DNA of 64,000 nucleotides from Anaerolineales bacterium UBA5797 (GCA_002418205.1 DIDP01000031.1:11849-75848); one strand, 5' to 3'. Counted from the first letter of the stretch, positions 33,510-43,047 are shown. Notes: generated by a model from the sequence alone, not told the origin. Program-made: numbers and translations.

Positions 33510-33983
33510 TTATAACGGTGTGTCCGCCGCATCCAGCACGGCTTTCACGATTCGGTCATACCCCGTGCAGCGGCACAAATTCCCTGCCAGCCATGCGCGG
33601 ACTTCATGCTCGCTTGGTTCGGGATTTTGGTCGAGCAAAGCCTTGCTCGCGACGATGAAGCCCGGCGTGCAGTAACCGCATTGCAGGGCGGCATGTTCGA
33701 TGAATTTTTGCTGCAAGGGATGAAGCCCTTCAGGAGTTGCAATGCCTTCGATGGTCGTGAGGTTTCGTCCCTGAATCTCGACCGCCAGCACAAGGCACGA
33801 GTTAACCAACCTGCCATCGAGGATGACGCTACACGCGCCGCAGTTGCCGTTGTTGCAGCCTTCCTTGGCGCCCATGAGACCGAGCGTCTCGCGCAACACT
33901 TCCAACAAACTTTGCCTCGGCTCGCACAGGAATTCCACCTCCTCGCTGTTGATCGTGGCTGTGACGTGAGTCTTACTCTGCAT
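33510..33983 (-). CDS. Molybdenum hydroxylase 2Fe-2S subunit
   Basis: 157-residue small subunit with a plant-type ferredoxin cluster (CNNGNCGAC plus later Cys) and a helical domain with the second 2Fe-2S (CGYCTPG and CRCTGY). It shuttles electrons from the molybdenum centre to FAD. Start at 33983 has AGGAGG; it overlaps the end of the FAD subunit gene by 11 bases. Confidence 0.93.
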   Translation of the reverse strand: MQSKTHVTATINSEEVEFLCEPRQSLLEVLRETLGLMGAKEGCNNGNCGACSVILDGRLVNSCLVLAVEIQGRNLTTIEGIATPEGLHPLQQKFIEHAALQCGYCTPGFIVASKALLDQNPEPSEHEVRAWLAGNLCRCTGYDRIVKAVLDAADTPL

Positions 33984-34857
33984 AATGACCTCCTGCGCGT
34001 TCGATGGCTTTGTCCAGGGCACGTTCGACTAGAACGGCGCATAAGTGTTTGCGGTGTTCGGCTGTCCCGCGTAAATCTGTTATTGGTTTGGCAACCGCTT
34101 GTGCCATGCGCGCGGCTTCTTTGACGTTTTCGCGCGTGACCGCTTTCCCTGCGAGAAAGGCTCCAGCATCGGAAGCAAGCAAGGGCGTGGGCGCGACCGC
34201 GCCGAGCGCGATCCTCGCGGAGACGAATCGCTTTCGGTCCGAGTCCAGAACGACCGAAGCTCCTGCGCCGACAACGGCGATGTCCATTTCGTTGCGCGGG
34301 ATGAAGCGGAGATAGCCCGCGCCGAATCTTTCTTTGGTTGTCGGGATGCTGATGGATGTCAGGAATTCGCCCGACTCTAGGGCATTCTTGCCGGGCGCAA
34401 CACAAAATTCCTCGACAGGTAGAGTTCGCGTCCCGTTCAGACCCGTGATATGACAAACCGCCTCATGCACGATCAACGCAGGGATCGCATCTGCCGCAGG
34501 TGATGCATTGCATAGATTGCCTCCCACGCTGGCGCGGTTCTGGATCTGCACACCGCCGATGAGATGGATCGCATCAACGAGACCGGGAAAATGTTCGCTT
34601 ACGTTCGGGTCGCTGCAAATCTGGCTGCACGATGTCGCCGCGCCGATGCGTAATCCGTTTTTGGGATCGAATGTGATCTGCGTGAGTTCCGGGATGTTCT
34701 TGACGTCAATAACAAGTCTGGCATTGCGGCGACCCTCGCGCAATTGCACCAGCAGGTCTGTACCGCCTGCGAGGATGCGTGCGCCTCCGTTTTTCCCCGC
34801 CAGAAGTTGAATTACCTCGCTGATGCCTTGCGGCGCCTCATAATCGAACGACTGCAT
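33973..34857 (-). CDS. Molybdenum hydroxylase FAD-binding subunit
   Basis: 294-residue medium subunit: N-terminal FAD motif AGGTDLLVQLREG, middle GGVQIQNRASVGGNLCNASPAAD, and C-terminal CO-dehydrogenase flavoprotein domain. First gene of the operon (medium, small, sulfotransferase, large). GGAGG precedes the ATG and an exact TATAAT lies at 34895-34890 on the minus strand. Confidence 0.92.
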   Translation of the reverse strand: MQSFDYEAPQGISEVIQLLAGKNGGARILAGGTDLLVQLREGRRNARLVIDVKNIPELTQITFDPKNGLRIGAATSCSQICSDPNVSEHFPGLVDAIHLIGGVQIQNRASVGGNLCNASPAADAIPALIVHEAVCHITGLNGTRTLPVEEFCVAPGKNALESGEFLTSISIPTTKERFGAGYLRFIPRNEMDIAVVGAGASVVLDSDRKRFVSARIALGAVAPTPLLASDAGAFLAGKAVTRENVKEAARMAQAVAKPITDLRGTAEHRKHLCAVLVERALDKAIERAGGHYAE

Positions 34858-34912
34858 GTTTCCTCCGGTATTTTGAACAAACAGGAGCGATTATATACCC
34901 TCTTAATCAAGA

Positions 34913-34946
34913 AGACCTCCGAGTCCTGAATTGAACCCGGAGGTCT
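34913..34946 (-). terminator. Hairpin after the aldo/keto reductase gene
   Basis: AGACCTCCG / CGGAGGTCT, nine-bp perfect stem with a 16-base loop, 15 bases after the reductase stop on the minus strand, followed by TTCTTGATT. A weak-to-moderate intrinsic terminator. Confidence 0.6.
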
Positions 34947-34960
34947 GACCGTGATTACTT

Positions 34961-35944
34961 CTAATCTTCTTCCTCTTCCTCATTTACAATAAAGATCTTG
35001 TCGATCCTTTCCATTACTTCGTCTGTCAATTTCGATGCGATCTCGCCAGCCTTCATATTCTCCTGCACCTGTTCCACGCGGGTCGCCCCCGTGATGACCG
35101 TGCTCACGAACGGATTCTTCAAGCACCACGCCAGTGACAATTGCGAAAGTGTGCAGCCCAGTTCCTTTGCGATGGGCATCAATGCCTGCACCTTCGCGCG
35201 TTTGTCCTCGTCCGTGGCGTTCTCCTGTACCCACTCAAAACCTTTCAATGTTGCCCGACTGCCTTTGGGCAAGGCGTTCAAGTATTTTCCCGAAAGCACA
35301 CCCGAAGCCAGCGGACTGAACGTCGTCGTGCCGTATCCGTGATCCTTGTAAAAGCGGGTGAAACCGCGTGCGAACCGCTCGCGTTCGAACAGGTTGTAAA
35401 CGGGCTGTTCCGTCACGGGTTTATGCAGATGATGCTTCTCCGCAACTGCGATCGCTTCCATGATCTCCGCCGCTGTCCACATCGAGGTGCCCCAATACAT
35501 CGCCTTGCCCCATTCGATGATGTTGTGCATTGCCCACACGGTCTCCTCGATGGGCGTGGTCTTGTCGGGGCGGTGGCAGAACAGCACATCCACGTAATCC
35601 AACTGCAGGCGTTCGAGCGAACCGTTAATCCCCTCGATCAAACGTTTGCGGTTCAAGGTGTTCTTTTCATTCACGTTGTCGTGCAGTCCCCAATATATTT
35701 TTGAAGTGACGAGATAACTTCCCCGCCGCCAGCCCAACTTCTTAAGCGCTGCGCCCATCACCCGTTCCGATTCGCCTCGCGCGTACGCTTCCGCATTATC
35801 GAAGAAGTTCACTCCCAGATCATATGCCGCCGCCATGATCTCTGCCGCTCCATCCACATCCACCTGGTTCTTGAAAGAGATCCATGACCCCAGCGACAAC
35901 TCACTGACTCGAATTCCAGTCCTCCCCAAATGACGATACTCCAT
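34961..35944 (-). CDS. Aldo/keto reductase (Kv-beta/YghZ-like)
   Basis: 327-residue NADPH-dependent TIM-barrel reductase. The tetrad is visible: Asp and Tyr in FFDNAEAY, Lys in VTSKIYW, and His in VLFCHRPD. GTTTFSPLASGVLSGKY and TVITGATRVEQV are NADPH-binding segments of the potassium-channel-beta-like branch. It ends in a run of acidic residues (EEEEED). It probably detoxifies aldehydes; substrate unknown. Single gene, divergent from the LysM lipoprotein. Confidence 0.9.
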   Translation of the reverse strand: MEYRHLGRTGIRVSELSLGSWISFKNQVDVDGAAEIMAAAYDLGVNFFDNAEAYARGESERVMGAALKKLGWRRGSYLVTSKIYWGLHDNVNEKNTLNRKRLIEGINGSLERLQLDYVDVLFCHRPDKTTPIEETVWAMHNIIEWGKAMYWGTSMWTAAEIMEAIAVAEKHHLHKPVTEQPVYNLFERERFARGFTRFYKDHGYGTTTFSPLASGVLSGKYLNALPKGSRATLKGFEWVQENATDEDKRAKVQALMPIAKELGCTLSQLSLAWCLKNPFVSTVITGATRVEQVQENMKAGEIASKLTDEVMERIDKIFIVNEEEEED

Positions 35945-35977
35945 TTACTACCTCCTATGATATTGTGATGAAGCCAT

Positions 35978-35983
35978 TATAAT
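35978..35983 (+). promoter_or_regulatory. -10 box for leaderless LysM-lipoprotein mRNA
   Basis: Exact TATAAT six bases before the ATG at 35990; the only purine-poor CCTCCC lies between, so there is no ribosome-binding site. Confidence 0.6.
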
Positions 35984-35989
35984 CCTCCC

Positions 35990-36931
35990 ATGCGTCGCGC
36001 TTTTCTGCTTTCTACGTTCATCCTTTTATTGTTGACTGCATGCGCCCCTCGACCTGCAGTATCCACGCCCGAGCCTGTGGACCTCCTCCCATACCTCACC
36101 GCCACCCGGTCCACGCCTCAACTGACTCCCGATGGGCTGGTCGCTGCAGAGACGCCTCTCCCCTCGCCGACGCCTTTTACCTATACCGTCCAGCGGGGCG
36201 AGACCATCAGCAGTATCGCCCTCAAGTTCGGTGTATCCATCGACGATTTGATCGCCGCGAACCCGGATGTGCAACCCAACATCATGTCGGTTGGGACGAT
36301 CCTCAAGATACCCAGCAATCCCAATAATCCCACAGGCGAATCCACGCCGACCCCTGTTCCGTTTACCGTGGAGCAGATCGAATGTTACCCGACCTCCACC
36401 AATGGGATGTGGTGCTTCGTGCTGGTTCATAATGATTTTTACGATTTCATGGAAAACGTCAGCGCACAGGTGACCCTGGTGGATTCGAACAGCGCGGTGA
36501 TCGCGAGTCAGACCGCGTTGTTGCCCCTCAATATCCTCCCGCCGAATACGTCGCTCCCGCTTTCAGTGTATTTCCCTCCTGAAATTCCCATTGACGCAAA
36601 GCCGCAAGTGCAGGTATTGACCGCCATCCGATTATTACCGGATGATCCAAGATATTTGCCCGCCACGGTCAACGATACGCTGGTACAGATAGACACGGAT
36701 GGTCATTTTGCAAGCATCACCGGTGATGTACGTTTGCCCGCTGAATCAAACGCCGCGACGCAGGTCTGGGTCGCGGCGGTGGCCTATGATGATAGCGGGC
36801 GCGTGGTTGGAGTCAAACGCTGGGAGGGGGGCGGAATCCAGCCCGGAGGGAGTCTGTCATTCGATATGACGGTGGCAAGCCTCGGCGGAGTCATGACGCG
36901 GGTCGAGTTCGCGGTGGAGGCAAGACCATAG
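35990..36931 (+). CDS. LysM-domain lipoprotein
   Basis: 313 residues. Signal peptide with lipobox LLTAC, a proline/threonine linker, then one LysM module (YTVQRGETISSIALKFGVSIDDLIAANP ... GTILKIP, about residues 64-107) that binds peptidoglycan or chitin-like glycans. The last 180 residues form a beta-rich FxLYD-like domain typical of surface-exposed lipoproteins. Start at 35990 is set by the promoter spacing. Convergent with the oligopeptide-binding gene, four bases between stops. Confidence 0.85.
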   Translation: MRRAFLLSTFILLLLTACAPRPAVSTPEPVDLLPYLTATRSTPQLTPDGLVAAETPLPSPTPFTYTVQRGETISSIALKFGVSIDDLIAANPDVQPNIMSVGTILKIPSNPNNPTGESTPTPVPFTVEQIECYPTSTNGMWCFVLVHNDFYDFMENVSAQVTLVDSNSAVIASQTALLPLNILPPNTSLPLSVYFPPEIPIDAKPQVQVLTAIRLLPDDPRYLPATVNDTLVQIDTDGHFASITGDVRLPAESNAATQVWVAAVAYDDSGRVVGVKRWEGGGIQPGGSLSFDMTVASLGGVMTRVEFAVEARP

Positions 36932-36935
36932 AAGA

Positions 36936-38606
36936 TTACTTCCCATCCAGCCACATATATCTCTCGATCGGGATATCGATCGGCGTCAGCACGTAACCCT
37001 TCACATACGGCTTGACCAGTTCATACGAAAGATAATGCACTGTGAACAGGGCGGCGGCATCGTCCACGATCATTTGCTCGGCTTGTTGATACATCTCGAT
37101 GCGTTTCGTTACATCCTGCTCGACGCGCGCGGCTTCGAGCAATGAATCGAGTTCGGGATTGGAGTAACCGCCGTTGTTTTGATTCGAGCCGCTATGGAAG
37201 AGCACGTCCGCAAAATTTTCGGGGTCGGGATAATCGGCGCACCAACCGCCGCTGAAGAGTTGTCCGTGATTGTCCGAATAGATCTGGTCGTAATAGAAAT
37301 TCGGTTCCAGGTTTTCGACCGTGATCGTCACGCCGAGATTCTTCTTCCACATGTCCGCCAGCGCGGCAACGTCCGAACCGATATAACTCCCGATGCCCGA
37401 ATCGGTGAAGACAATGGGCGGCAGGTTGGTCCCGTATTTCGATTGCTTTAAAAGTTCACGCGCCTGTGCCGGGTCATAAGGCAGACCCTGTAAGGCAATA
37501 TTGAATCCCGGCAGTCCCGGCGGGTAAAGTCCCTGCGCGGGCAGGGCATGTCCGTTCATCACGACGTCAAGATATTGCTGGCGATTGAATGCCATCGAGA
37601 ACGCCTTGCGCACATTGACATCGTCAAAGGGCGGTTGTGTCGAATCGAACACGATATAACCTGTGCAAAGCGATACGCCCGTGCGCAGTTCGTTGTGCAG
37701 CGGTTCGGTGGGATCGGTAAAGCGTTCGATGGAATATACATTCGTGATATCCACATCACCCGTTTCATACAGGCGCTGACTGTCACCCGAATACAGGTTC
37801 ACGACCACATAAGGGATGGACGGCGCGCCGAGATAAAAATCCTGGTTGGCTTCGTAGACGATCCGTTCGAAGGAGGTCCATTCGATCAGGCGATAGGGTC
37901 CGGTGCCGTTCGGGTGACGGTACCAATCGTCGCCGCTTTCCACGTTCTCCCTGTCCAACACAAACGCGGTGGGGTAGGTGAGTTTCAAAAGGAAGTATGG
38001 TTTCGGCGCGTCGATCCTGATCTGCAGCGTGTGTTCATCGGTTGCCTGAATGCCCGCAATATGATCGGCATTGCCCGACGCATATTCGCGAATACCGACG
38101 ATATCGCCGAGATAGGTCAACGCAGTTTCGGAGGCAAGCGCGGGGCTGGCAGCACGCTCGAACGAGTACACAAAATCCTGTGCGGTGACGGCGCGCCCGT
38201 TGTGGAATTTCGCGTTCCGGCGCAAATGGAATGTGTACGTCATGGCATCGGCGCTCACGTCCCAACTCTCCGCGAGATCGGGCGTCAAATTCAATTGCGG
38301 ATCGAACGAGACCAGTCCGCTGAAGACGCGTTTATCGCCCGATCCATACGTTGTATGTGGATCATACTGGCGCGGATTCGTGGTCTCGCCTCCTTCCAGG
38401 ACCAAAGCCTGATTCAGCGGAATATCCGTCTGCCCCGCTCGTATCATGAAAGGGGAATTCGAAACGAGCGGGGTCTGCCACGCTGACGCGGGATTCGGTG
38501 AAATGGCAATGAGCGCAAATATTGCAATCAAGATGACCGAGACCATTTTTGCACTGCGTGTTTTGACTGCGTGGCTCTGCTCAGCGCGAGGATGTTTATT
38601 CGACAT
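36936..38606 (-). CDS. ABC transporter oligopeptide-binding protein
   Basis: 556-residue extracytoplasmic solute-binding protein of family 5 (OppA/DppA type), with an N-terminal signal peptide (VSVILIAIFALIAISPNPASA). Family segments: LNLTPDLAESWDVSADAMTYTFHLR, then FDSTQPPFDDVNVRKAFSMAFNRQQYLDVV. It captures peptides or similar molecules; no permease or ATPase is nearby. Its ATG overlaps the 3' end of the peptidase-MA gene by 11 bases with a shared GGAGG, so the two are cotranscribed. Confidence 0.9.
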   Translation of the reverse strand: MSNKHPRAEQSHAVKTRSAKMVSVILIAIFALIAISPNPASAWQTPLVSNSPFMIRAGQTDIPLNQALVLEGGETTNPRQYDPHTTYGSGDKRVFSGLVSFDPQLNLTPDLAESWDVSADAMTYTFHLRRNAKFHNGRAVTAQDFVYSFERAASPALASETALTYLGDIVGIREYASGNADHIAGIQATDEHTLQIRIDAPKPYFLLKLTYPTAFVLDRENVESGDDWYRHPNGTGPYRLIEWTSFERIVYEANQDFYLGAPSIPYVVVNLYSGDSQRLYETGDVDITNVYSIERFTDPTEPLHNELRTGVSLCTGYIVFDSTQPPFDDVNVRKAFSMAFNRQQYLDVVMNGHALPAQGLYPPGLPGFNIALQGLPYDPAQARELLKQSKYGTNLPPIVFTDSGIGSYIGSDVAALADMWKKNLGVTITVENLEPNFYYDQIYSDNHGQLFSGGWCADYPDPENFADVLFHSGSNQNNGGYSNPELDSLLEAARVEQDVTKRIEMYQQAEQMIVDDAAALFTVHYLSYELVKPYVKGYVLTPIDIPIERYMWLDGK

Positions 38607-39981
38607 TGTTGCCTCCTTTGCGGTTTTGTGCGCGGACGAAGATGCCGAGAGCGATCACTCCGATGAGAAGCAGAAGGATGCAACATGTCCCAAGCAGGGC
38701 AAGGGTCAGCGCGAGCGGAGGTCTGTTTTGCGTGGTCGGTGTGCCGGTCGTTGACGGTTCGCCAAAGGATGATGTGGGGATCGGGGTGGGTGTCATAAGT
38801 TGATTCGAGAGCGGCGCGCCGGAGATGGGAACGATGGTGGGAACAAAGGTCGGGGTTGGCTGTGCGGTCGGTTGCGCGGAGGCAGAGCGCGGCTGGGCTT
38901 GTATCGCTTTTCTCCAGGCGTCTTCGAGACCCTCCACGTTAAAGCTGTAGATGTTCGTCAAAGCATCATCTATCGTTGCTCCATCCCGTAGCGAGATCAG
39001 CAGGGCGGTCATCTTTTGCTGTCCGTAGGTCTCGATGAGGAATTTGACGATGCTGTAGGACTGGCTGTAGGAAAGGTAGGCTTTGTCCGGGACCTCTGAA
39101 AAGCCGGCGCTCAGGGAACGGACTGAGAGCAACGTGTCGTTTTTGATCGCGTCATCCAGTTGTCCCTGGGAGGCGGAATCGAGCCTGCCTTCGCTGTAAA
39201 CTGCAAGCCCTTCGTTGAGCCAGGTGGGCACACCACCCAGGCACGAGAATGTGAGGTGCCCCACCAGCACATGTGTGATCTCGTGGACGATGGCACCGCG
39301 CCCCCAATCCAGATCGGATTGCGATATGCCGATGATGACGATGTCATGATCGGGGAATGCCTGTCCTCCCGTCCATGAGGGTTCGTAGAGGACGGCATCC
39401 TTCAGGTCATTTGTGTTTGCATAGATATACAGGTCAATGGGGGACTGTGCGGCAAGACCCGATTTTGTCGCGTTGAATTCGAGTCCGTTTTGGGCGGCGT
39501 CGAGCAGATCCTGTGCGAAGGCTTGGCTTCCGGAGTACCAGTGCAGGTTGAGTTTGTCCGCAGTGATGGTCTTCCAGTTGTGGACGGAATCCAGCCAGGT
39601 GATGGTTTGTTGATCCGATACGGTTTCGTTGCCGGTTTCGTCCGTGTAGCGCCAGCGCCACCAGATGGTTGCGCCGGGCGGCAGGGAGCCGCTCTGACGC
39701 ATTTCCCAGGTCCATTCAACATCCGCGGATTTGCCGGGGGTGAACTGCGGAAATGCCCTGGCGATCACTTCGCCGCAGGTCAATTGGTCGGTGCCATATT
39801 CGAGAACGACGGATGTAATATTTGCCGTGGAATCGATCTGTGCGCGGAATGTAACCGTGATGGGGAAGTCGATAACGGCTTCGTTGTTCCTCACGTCTGC
39901 CTGGAGGGCGGCAGAGGCTGGTTTGACGGCGAACAGATTTAGGCTGAGTATGAGCGTAAGCAGGATGTGAATCCTTCGCAT
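38596..39981 (-). CDS. Membrane-anchored peptidase MA-like metalloprotease
   Basis: 461 residues: signal peptide (MRRIHILLTLILSLNLFAVKPASA), a beta domain, then a gluzincin-like domain with the zinc motif HEITH (IVHEITHVLVGHL) and downstream glutamate in NEGLAVYSEG. A Thr/Pro-rich stalk leads to a C-terminal transmembrane helix (LALLGTCCILLLLIGVIALGI) and a short cytoplasmic tail. Probably an outward-facing surface protease, perhaps feeding peptides to the oligopeptide-binding protein downstream. Start at 39981 has GGAG. Confidence 0.85.
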   Translation of the reverse strand: MRRIHILLTLILSLNLFAVKPASAALQADVRNNEAVIDFPITVTFRAQIDSTANITSVVLEYGTDQLTCGEVIARAFPQFTPGKSADVEWTWEMRQSGSLPPGATIWWRWRYTDETGNETVSDQQTITWLDSVHNWKTITADKLNLHWYSGSQAFAQDLLDAAQNGLEFNATKSGLAAQSPIDLYIYANTNDLKDAVLYEPSWTGGQAFPDHDIVIIGISQSDLDWGRGAIVHEITHVLVGHLTFSCLGGVPTWLNEGLAVYSEGRLDSASQGQLDDAIKNDTLLSVRSLSAGFSEVPDKAYLSYSQSYSIVKFLIETYGQQKMTALLISLRDGATIDDALTNIYSFNVEGLEDAWRKAIQAQPRSASAQPTAQPTPTFVPTIVPISGAPLSNQLMTPTPIPTSSFGEPSTTGTPTTQNRPPLALTLALLGTCCILLLLIGVIALGIFVRAQNRKGGNNVE

Positions 39982-40069
39982 TATGTTGTCTCCAATTCCG
40001 AAAAAGTTCGGGAAGTTTATCACAGCAGGCGGTCACCTTCCAGATTCTTTTCAATGTTTGCATCCTTGT

Positions 40070-40098
40070 TTGACGCATGTATCCCTTGCAAGTATAAT
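40070..40098 (+). promoter_or_regulatory. Strong promoter of the DUF4388-GTPase sensory cluster
   Basis: TTGACG (40070-40075), 17-base spacer, TATAAT (40093-40098). The leader contains a small hairpin TTCTCCC/GGGAGAA, then the ATG at 40140. Confidence 0.8.
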
Positions 40099-40139
40099 CT
40101 TTTCGTTCTCCCCTTACGGGAGAATTTATTGAGGTTTCC

Positions 40140-40946
40140 ATGGCTTTGCGCGGAAATTTACGCGATTTCACGATCACACAATTGCTCAATCTCATCAATC
40201 TTGCTCAAAAGACCGGCACGCTTGTGGTGGATGGTCCGAGTGAGCAGGCTTATATTTCCTTCCGTGAAGGGAAGCTGGCATACGCGCGCGTGGGGCAGGA
40301 GGATGGCACCCTCGCGACGGTTTTGCACAAAGCCAACCGCTTGACGGTGAACCAGTACCGGGCGATCGTGGAACGCGCCGGAAACATCAATGACAAGGAA
40401 CTGGGGTTGTTGCTGATCAATGCCGGGTATCTTTCGCAAGAGGAGATCCTCGCCAACCTCCAAAACTATTTTACGGAAATCGTACGCCGCCTCTTTACAT
40501 GGGTGGAGGGTTTCTTCCGTTTTGAAGCCGAGATGCTGCCGCCCGCCGACCGGATCAATGTGAGGCTCGATCTTGAGAATATCATCATCGAAGGCTCGCG
40601 GCAGTTGCGGGAATGGGAGCAATTGCAGGATGAGATCCCCAGCCTTGAGATGGCGTTGAAATTCACGGAACGTCCGCTGAAAAATGTGAACCTGAGCGTG
40701 GAAGAATGGCGTGTGGTCTCTTATATCAATCCCAGAAATACAATGAAGCAGATCGCCTTGACGAACAAGATGAATGACCTTGAGATCCGCAGGATTGTTT
40801 ATGGTTTATTGCAGGCAGGTCTTGTGGAGATCGTGCGTCCCGAGGGCATGGTCATTCAGCAAAGCCCCAAGATGTTCCCCACCCAGAACAAGGAGGAACA
40901 GAAATCATTGGTCAATAAACTGATCGGGCGCATTCGTTCCTTATAG
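40140..40946 (+). CDS. DUF4388 (PATAN-like) domain protein
   Basis: 268 residues. The N-terminal 100 residues match the DUF4388/PATAN pattern (ALRGNLRDFTITQLLNLINLAQKTGTLVVDG ... ISFREGKLAYARVG), a module linked to response regulators and small GTPases in Deltaproteobacteria, cyanobacteria and Chloroflexi. The C-terminus (about 185-245) looks like a winged helix (NPRNTMKQIALTNKMNDLEIRRIVYGLL). It probably acts as an output or adaptor protein for the GTPase encoded next. Own promoter; 26 bases before the GTPase gene. Confidence 0.82.
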   Translation: MALRGNLRDFTITQLLNLINLAQKTGTLVVDGPSEQAYISFREGKLAYARVGQEDGTLATVLHKANRLTVNQYRAIVERAGNINDKELGLLLINAGYLSQEEILANLQNYFTEIVRRLFTWVEGFFRFEAEMLPPADRINVRLDLENIIIEGSRQLREWEQLQDEIPSLEMALKFTERPLKNVNLSVEEWRVVSYINPRNTMKQIALTNKMNDLEIRRIVYGLLQAGLVEIVRPEGMVIQQSPKMFPTQNKEEQKSLVNKLIGRIRSL

Positions 40947-40972
40947 TTTGCGGCGGAAGGATAAAAGATATT

Positions 40973-41512
40973 ATGCAAACAGTGAAAATGGTTGTCACAG
41001 GTCCATTCAGCGCCGGTAAAACGGAATTCATCCAATCGGTCAGCGAGATCGACGTGGTTTCCACCGAGCGCAAGATCTCAAGCACGGCAGAGCGTTCCGT
41101 CAAGGAAGCCACGACGGTTGCCATGGACTTTGGGCGCATTACTGTGGATGAGGATCTTGTCCTTTATCTGTTCGGCACGCCCGGTCAGAAACGATTCGAT
41201 TTCATGTGGGAAATTCTTTCGGAGGGCATGCTCGGTTTTATTGTCATGGTGGACAGCACCCGGCCCGAGACCTTCCGCGAGGCGCGTTCGATCCTTGAAA
41301 CCTTCCGCGCTTATGCGCCCACGCCTTATGTGGTTGCCGCCAACAAGCAGGATATGGAAGACGCCTGGGATCTGGAAGATATGCGACATGCTTTAAGACT
41401 CGAGAACAAGGTGAAATTCCTGCCGTGCGTCGCGACGGATAAGAATACGGTCAAGACGGTTTTGCTCGAACTGTTGTATAGCATCCTTGCCGAAATGGAG
41501 TCGGGAGGATAG
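40973..41512 (+). CDS. Arf/MglA-like small GTPase
   Basis: 179-residue small GTP-binding protein. P-loop is GPFSAGKTE (residues 10-18), switch II is FGTPGQKRF, and the guanine-specificity motif is NKQD. Family is that of bacterial Arf-like/CvnD/MglA regulators, often paired with roadblock or DUF4388 proteins. No roadblock partner lies nearby, so DUF4388 is the likely effector or GAP partner. It would act as a polarity or signalling switch. Confidence 0.85.
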   Translation: MQTVKMVVTGPFSAGKTEFIQSVSEIDVVSTERKISSTAERSVKEATTVAMDFGRITVDEDLVLYLFGTPGQKRFDFMWEILSEGMLGFIVMVDSTRPETFREARSILETFRAYAPTPYVVAANKQDMEDAWDLEDMRHALRLENKVKFLPCVATDKNTVKTVLLELLYSILAEMESGG

Positions 41513-41534
41513 GGGAACCCGTTGACAGGCAGTC

Positions 41535-42392
41535 GTGTCATCAATCACCACTGATCAAGGCATCGTGCATTATGAGGTGTATGGGCGCGGGAAGCCCGTC
41601 ATCCTGTTGCATGGCTGGCTCGGCTCGTGGGGCTTGTGGCAGGAGACGATGGCTTTTTTGGGTCGTTATTATCGCACCTATGCCCTCGATTTTTGGGGCT
41701 TCGGCGAATCGGGAAAAAAACGCGAAACCTATGCTGTTCAGGATTTTGTCAGTCTCGTCAATCAATTCATGGAACAATTGGGCATCATGCGTGCGCCGCT
41801 GGTCGGTCACAGCATGGGCGGCACGGTCAGTCTCTCTGTTGCCATCCGTTATCCAGAGCGGGTAAGCAAAGTGGTTGTGGTCGGTTCGCCGATCGTTGGC
41901 TCGTCCCTGGCGTTCCCGTTGAAACTGGCCGGTTATCGCCCGATCGCCTTCATGCTGTTTAACATGATGGGAGCTTTTCGCCTCGGGATGCGGATCGCTT
42001 CACCGATCATCTGCCGTGACGAACGTTTTGCGGACATGATGGACCGCGATCTTTCCCGGACGACGCTCGAATCATTCCTGCTTTCGATTGCCTCGCTCCG
42101 AAGGACCGATCTTCGTCCCATGCTTGACCAGATCAAGGTCCCGGCAATGGGCATGTACGGCGACCGCGATGTGATCGTCCACCCGAAGCAATGGCAGCCC
42201 ATGCAAAAAGGAATCCCACAGGCACATATCGAACGGTTTCCCGTCGCCGGGCATTTTCCCATGCTGGAAGAACCCCAGAACTTTGCAGAGAAACTCAAAA
42301 CATTTCTTGACAGGGAAGAGGAAGAGCCGGTTCAAACCCGCCAGACCCAATCATCCCCGCTCAATACCACTTCCGTGACACTTGCCCCATGA
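41535..42392 (+). CDS. Alpha/beta hydrolase (intact catalytic triad)
   Basis: 285-residue alpha/beta hydrolase. Oxyanion-hole motif LLHGWLGS, nucleophile elbow GHSMGG with Ser93, and catalytic histidine in PVAGHFPML; the acid residue probably lies in GDRDVIVHP. It starts at GTG 41535. The C-terminus carries an unstructured Gln/Thr/Ser-rich tail. It is a close paralogue of the gene at 54229 (shared IVHYEVxGRGxPVI opening and YALDxWGFGE). It probably cleaves an ester or lipid. Four-base ATGA overlap with the V4R gene. Confidence 0.88.
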   Translation: MSSITTDQGIVHYEVYGRGKPVILLHGWLGSWGLWQETMAFLGRYYRTYALDFWGFGESGKKRETYAVQDFVSLVNQFMEQLGIMRAPLVGHSMGGTVSLSVAIRYPERVSKVVVVGSPIVGSSLAFPLKLAGYRPIAFMLFNMMGAFRLGMRIASPIICRDERFADMMDRDLSRTTLESFLLSIASLRRTDLRPMLDQIKVPAMGMYGDRDVIVHPKQWQPMQKGIPQAHIERFPVAGHFPMLEEPQNFAEKLKTFLDREEEEPVQTRQTQSSPLNTTSVTLAP

Positions 42393-43015
42393 CAGAGACC
42401 ACAACATATTTCTATCCGAATCAAATGGGGAGGATCATACTCCTGTCCATGGAGGAGGTGATGGGGCGGACGGGGGTACACGCCATCCTGAAGCTTGCCT
42501 CATTACCCTCGTTGATCGAAAACTATCCGCCCGATGACGCGGAACTGGCCTTTCCCTTTTCCACGCTGAGCAATATCACCGGAATGCTGGAGCAGGCTTA
42601 CGGTCCGCATGGTGGACGCGGGCTGGCGCTACGGGTTGGTCGTGCCTGCTTTAACAACGGAGTGCGTCAGTACGGTACGCAATTGGGGATCACAGAAATG
42701 GCATTCCGTCTCCTGCCGCTTCCTGCAAAGGTCGGCACCGGGGCAAGGATGCTTGCTCAATTGTTCAATAACCATACCGATCAGCGTGTGCGGATCGAGG
42801 AAGTGGATGAGAAGATCCTCTGGCATATTGAGCGTTGTCCGCTTTGCTGGGAACGTCATGCCCAGGAACCGGTCTGTCACCTGGCTGTGGGGGTTTTGCA
42901 GGAGGCTTTGTACTGGTTGAGCGGGGGGAAGGTCTTCGACGTGGAGGAAAAGACCTGCATCGCGATGGGGGATCAAACTTGCACGATCGTGATCGATCAA
43001 ACACCCATGTATTAA
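42389..43015 (+). CDS. V4R-domain (4-vinyl reductase) sensory protein
   Basis: 208 residues. The C-terminal half fits the V4R domain, a heme-NO-binding-like small-molecule module (RCPLCWER ... VCHLAVGVLQEALYWLSGG ... DVEEKTCIAMGDQTCTIVI), with the cysteine set that may bind metal. V4R domains bind hydrophobic ligands in some sensory proteins. Overlaps the hydrolase stop (ATGA) and is followed by an intrinsic terminator, which may limit read-through into the second half of the cluster. Confidence 0.75.
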   Translation: MTETTTYFYPNQMGRIILLSMEEVMGRTGVHAILKLASLPSLIENYPPDDAELAFPFSTLSNITGMLEQAYGPHGGRGLALRVGRACFNNGVRQYGTQLGITEMAFRLLPLPAKVGTGARMLAQLFNNHTDQRVRIEEVDEKILWHIERCPLCWERHAQEPVCHLAVGVLQEALYWLSGGKVFDVEEKTCIAMGDQTCTIVIDQTPMY

Positions 43016-43047
43016 ACATCCCCAAACAAATCTGTAGATGTTCCCTG

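Noticed and set aside
37548..38486. 312-codon plus-strand frame over the oligopeptide-binding gene
   Set aside because: Antisense shadow of a well-supported family-5 binding protein.
40093..40098. TATAAT before the DUF4388 gene as another leaderless case
   Set aside because: The ATG is about 42 bases downstream, so this is an ordinary promoter with a leader.
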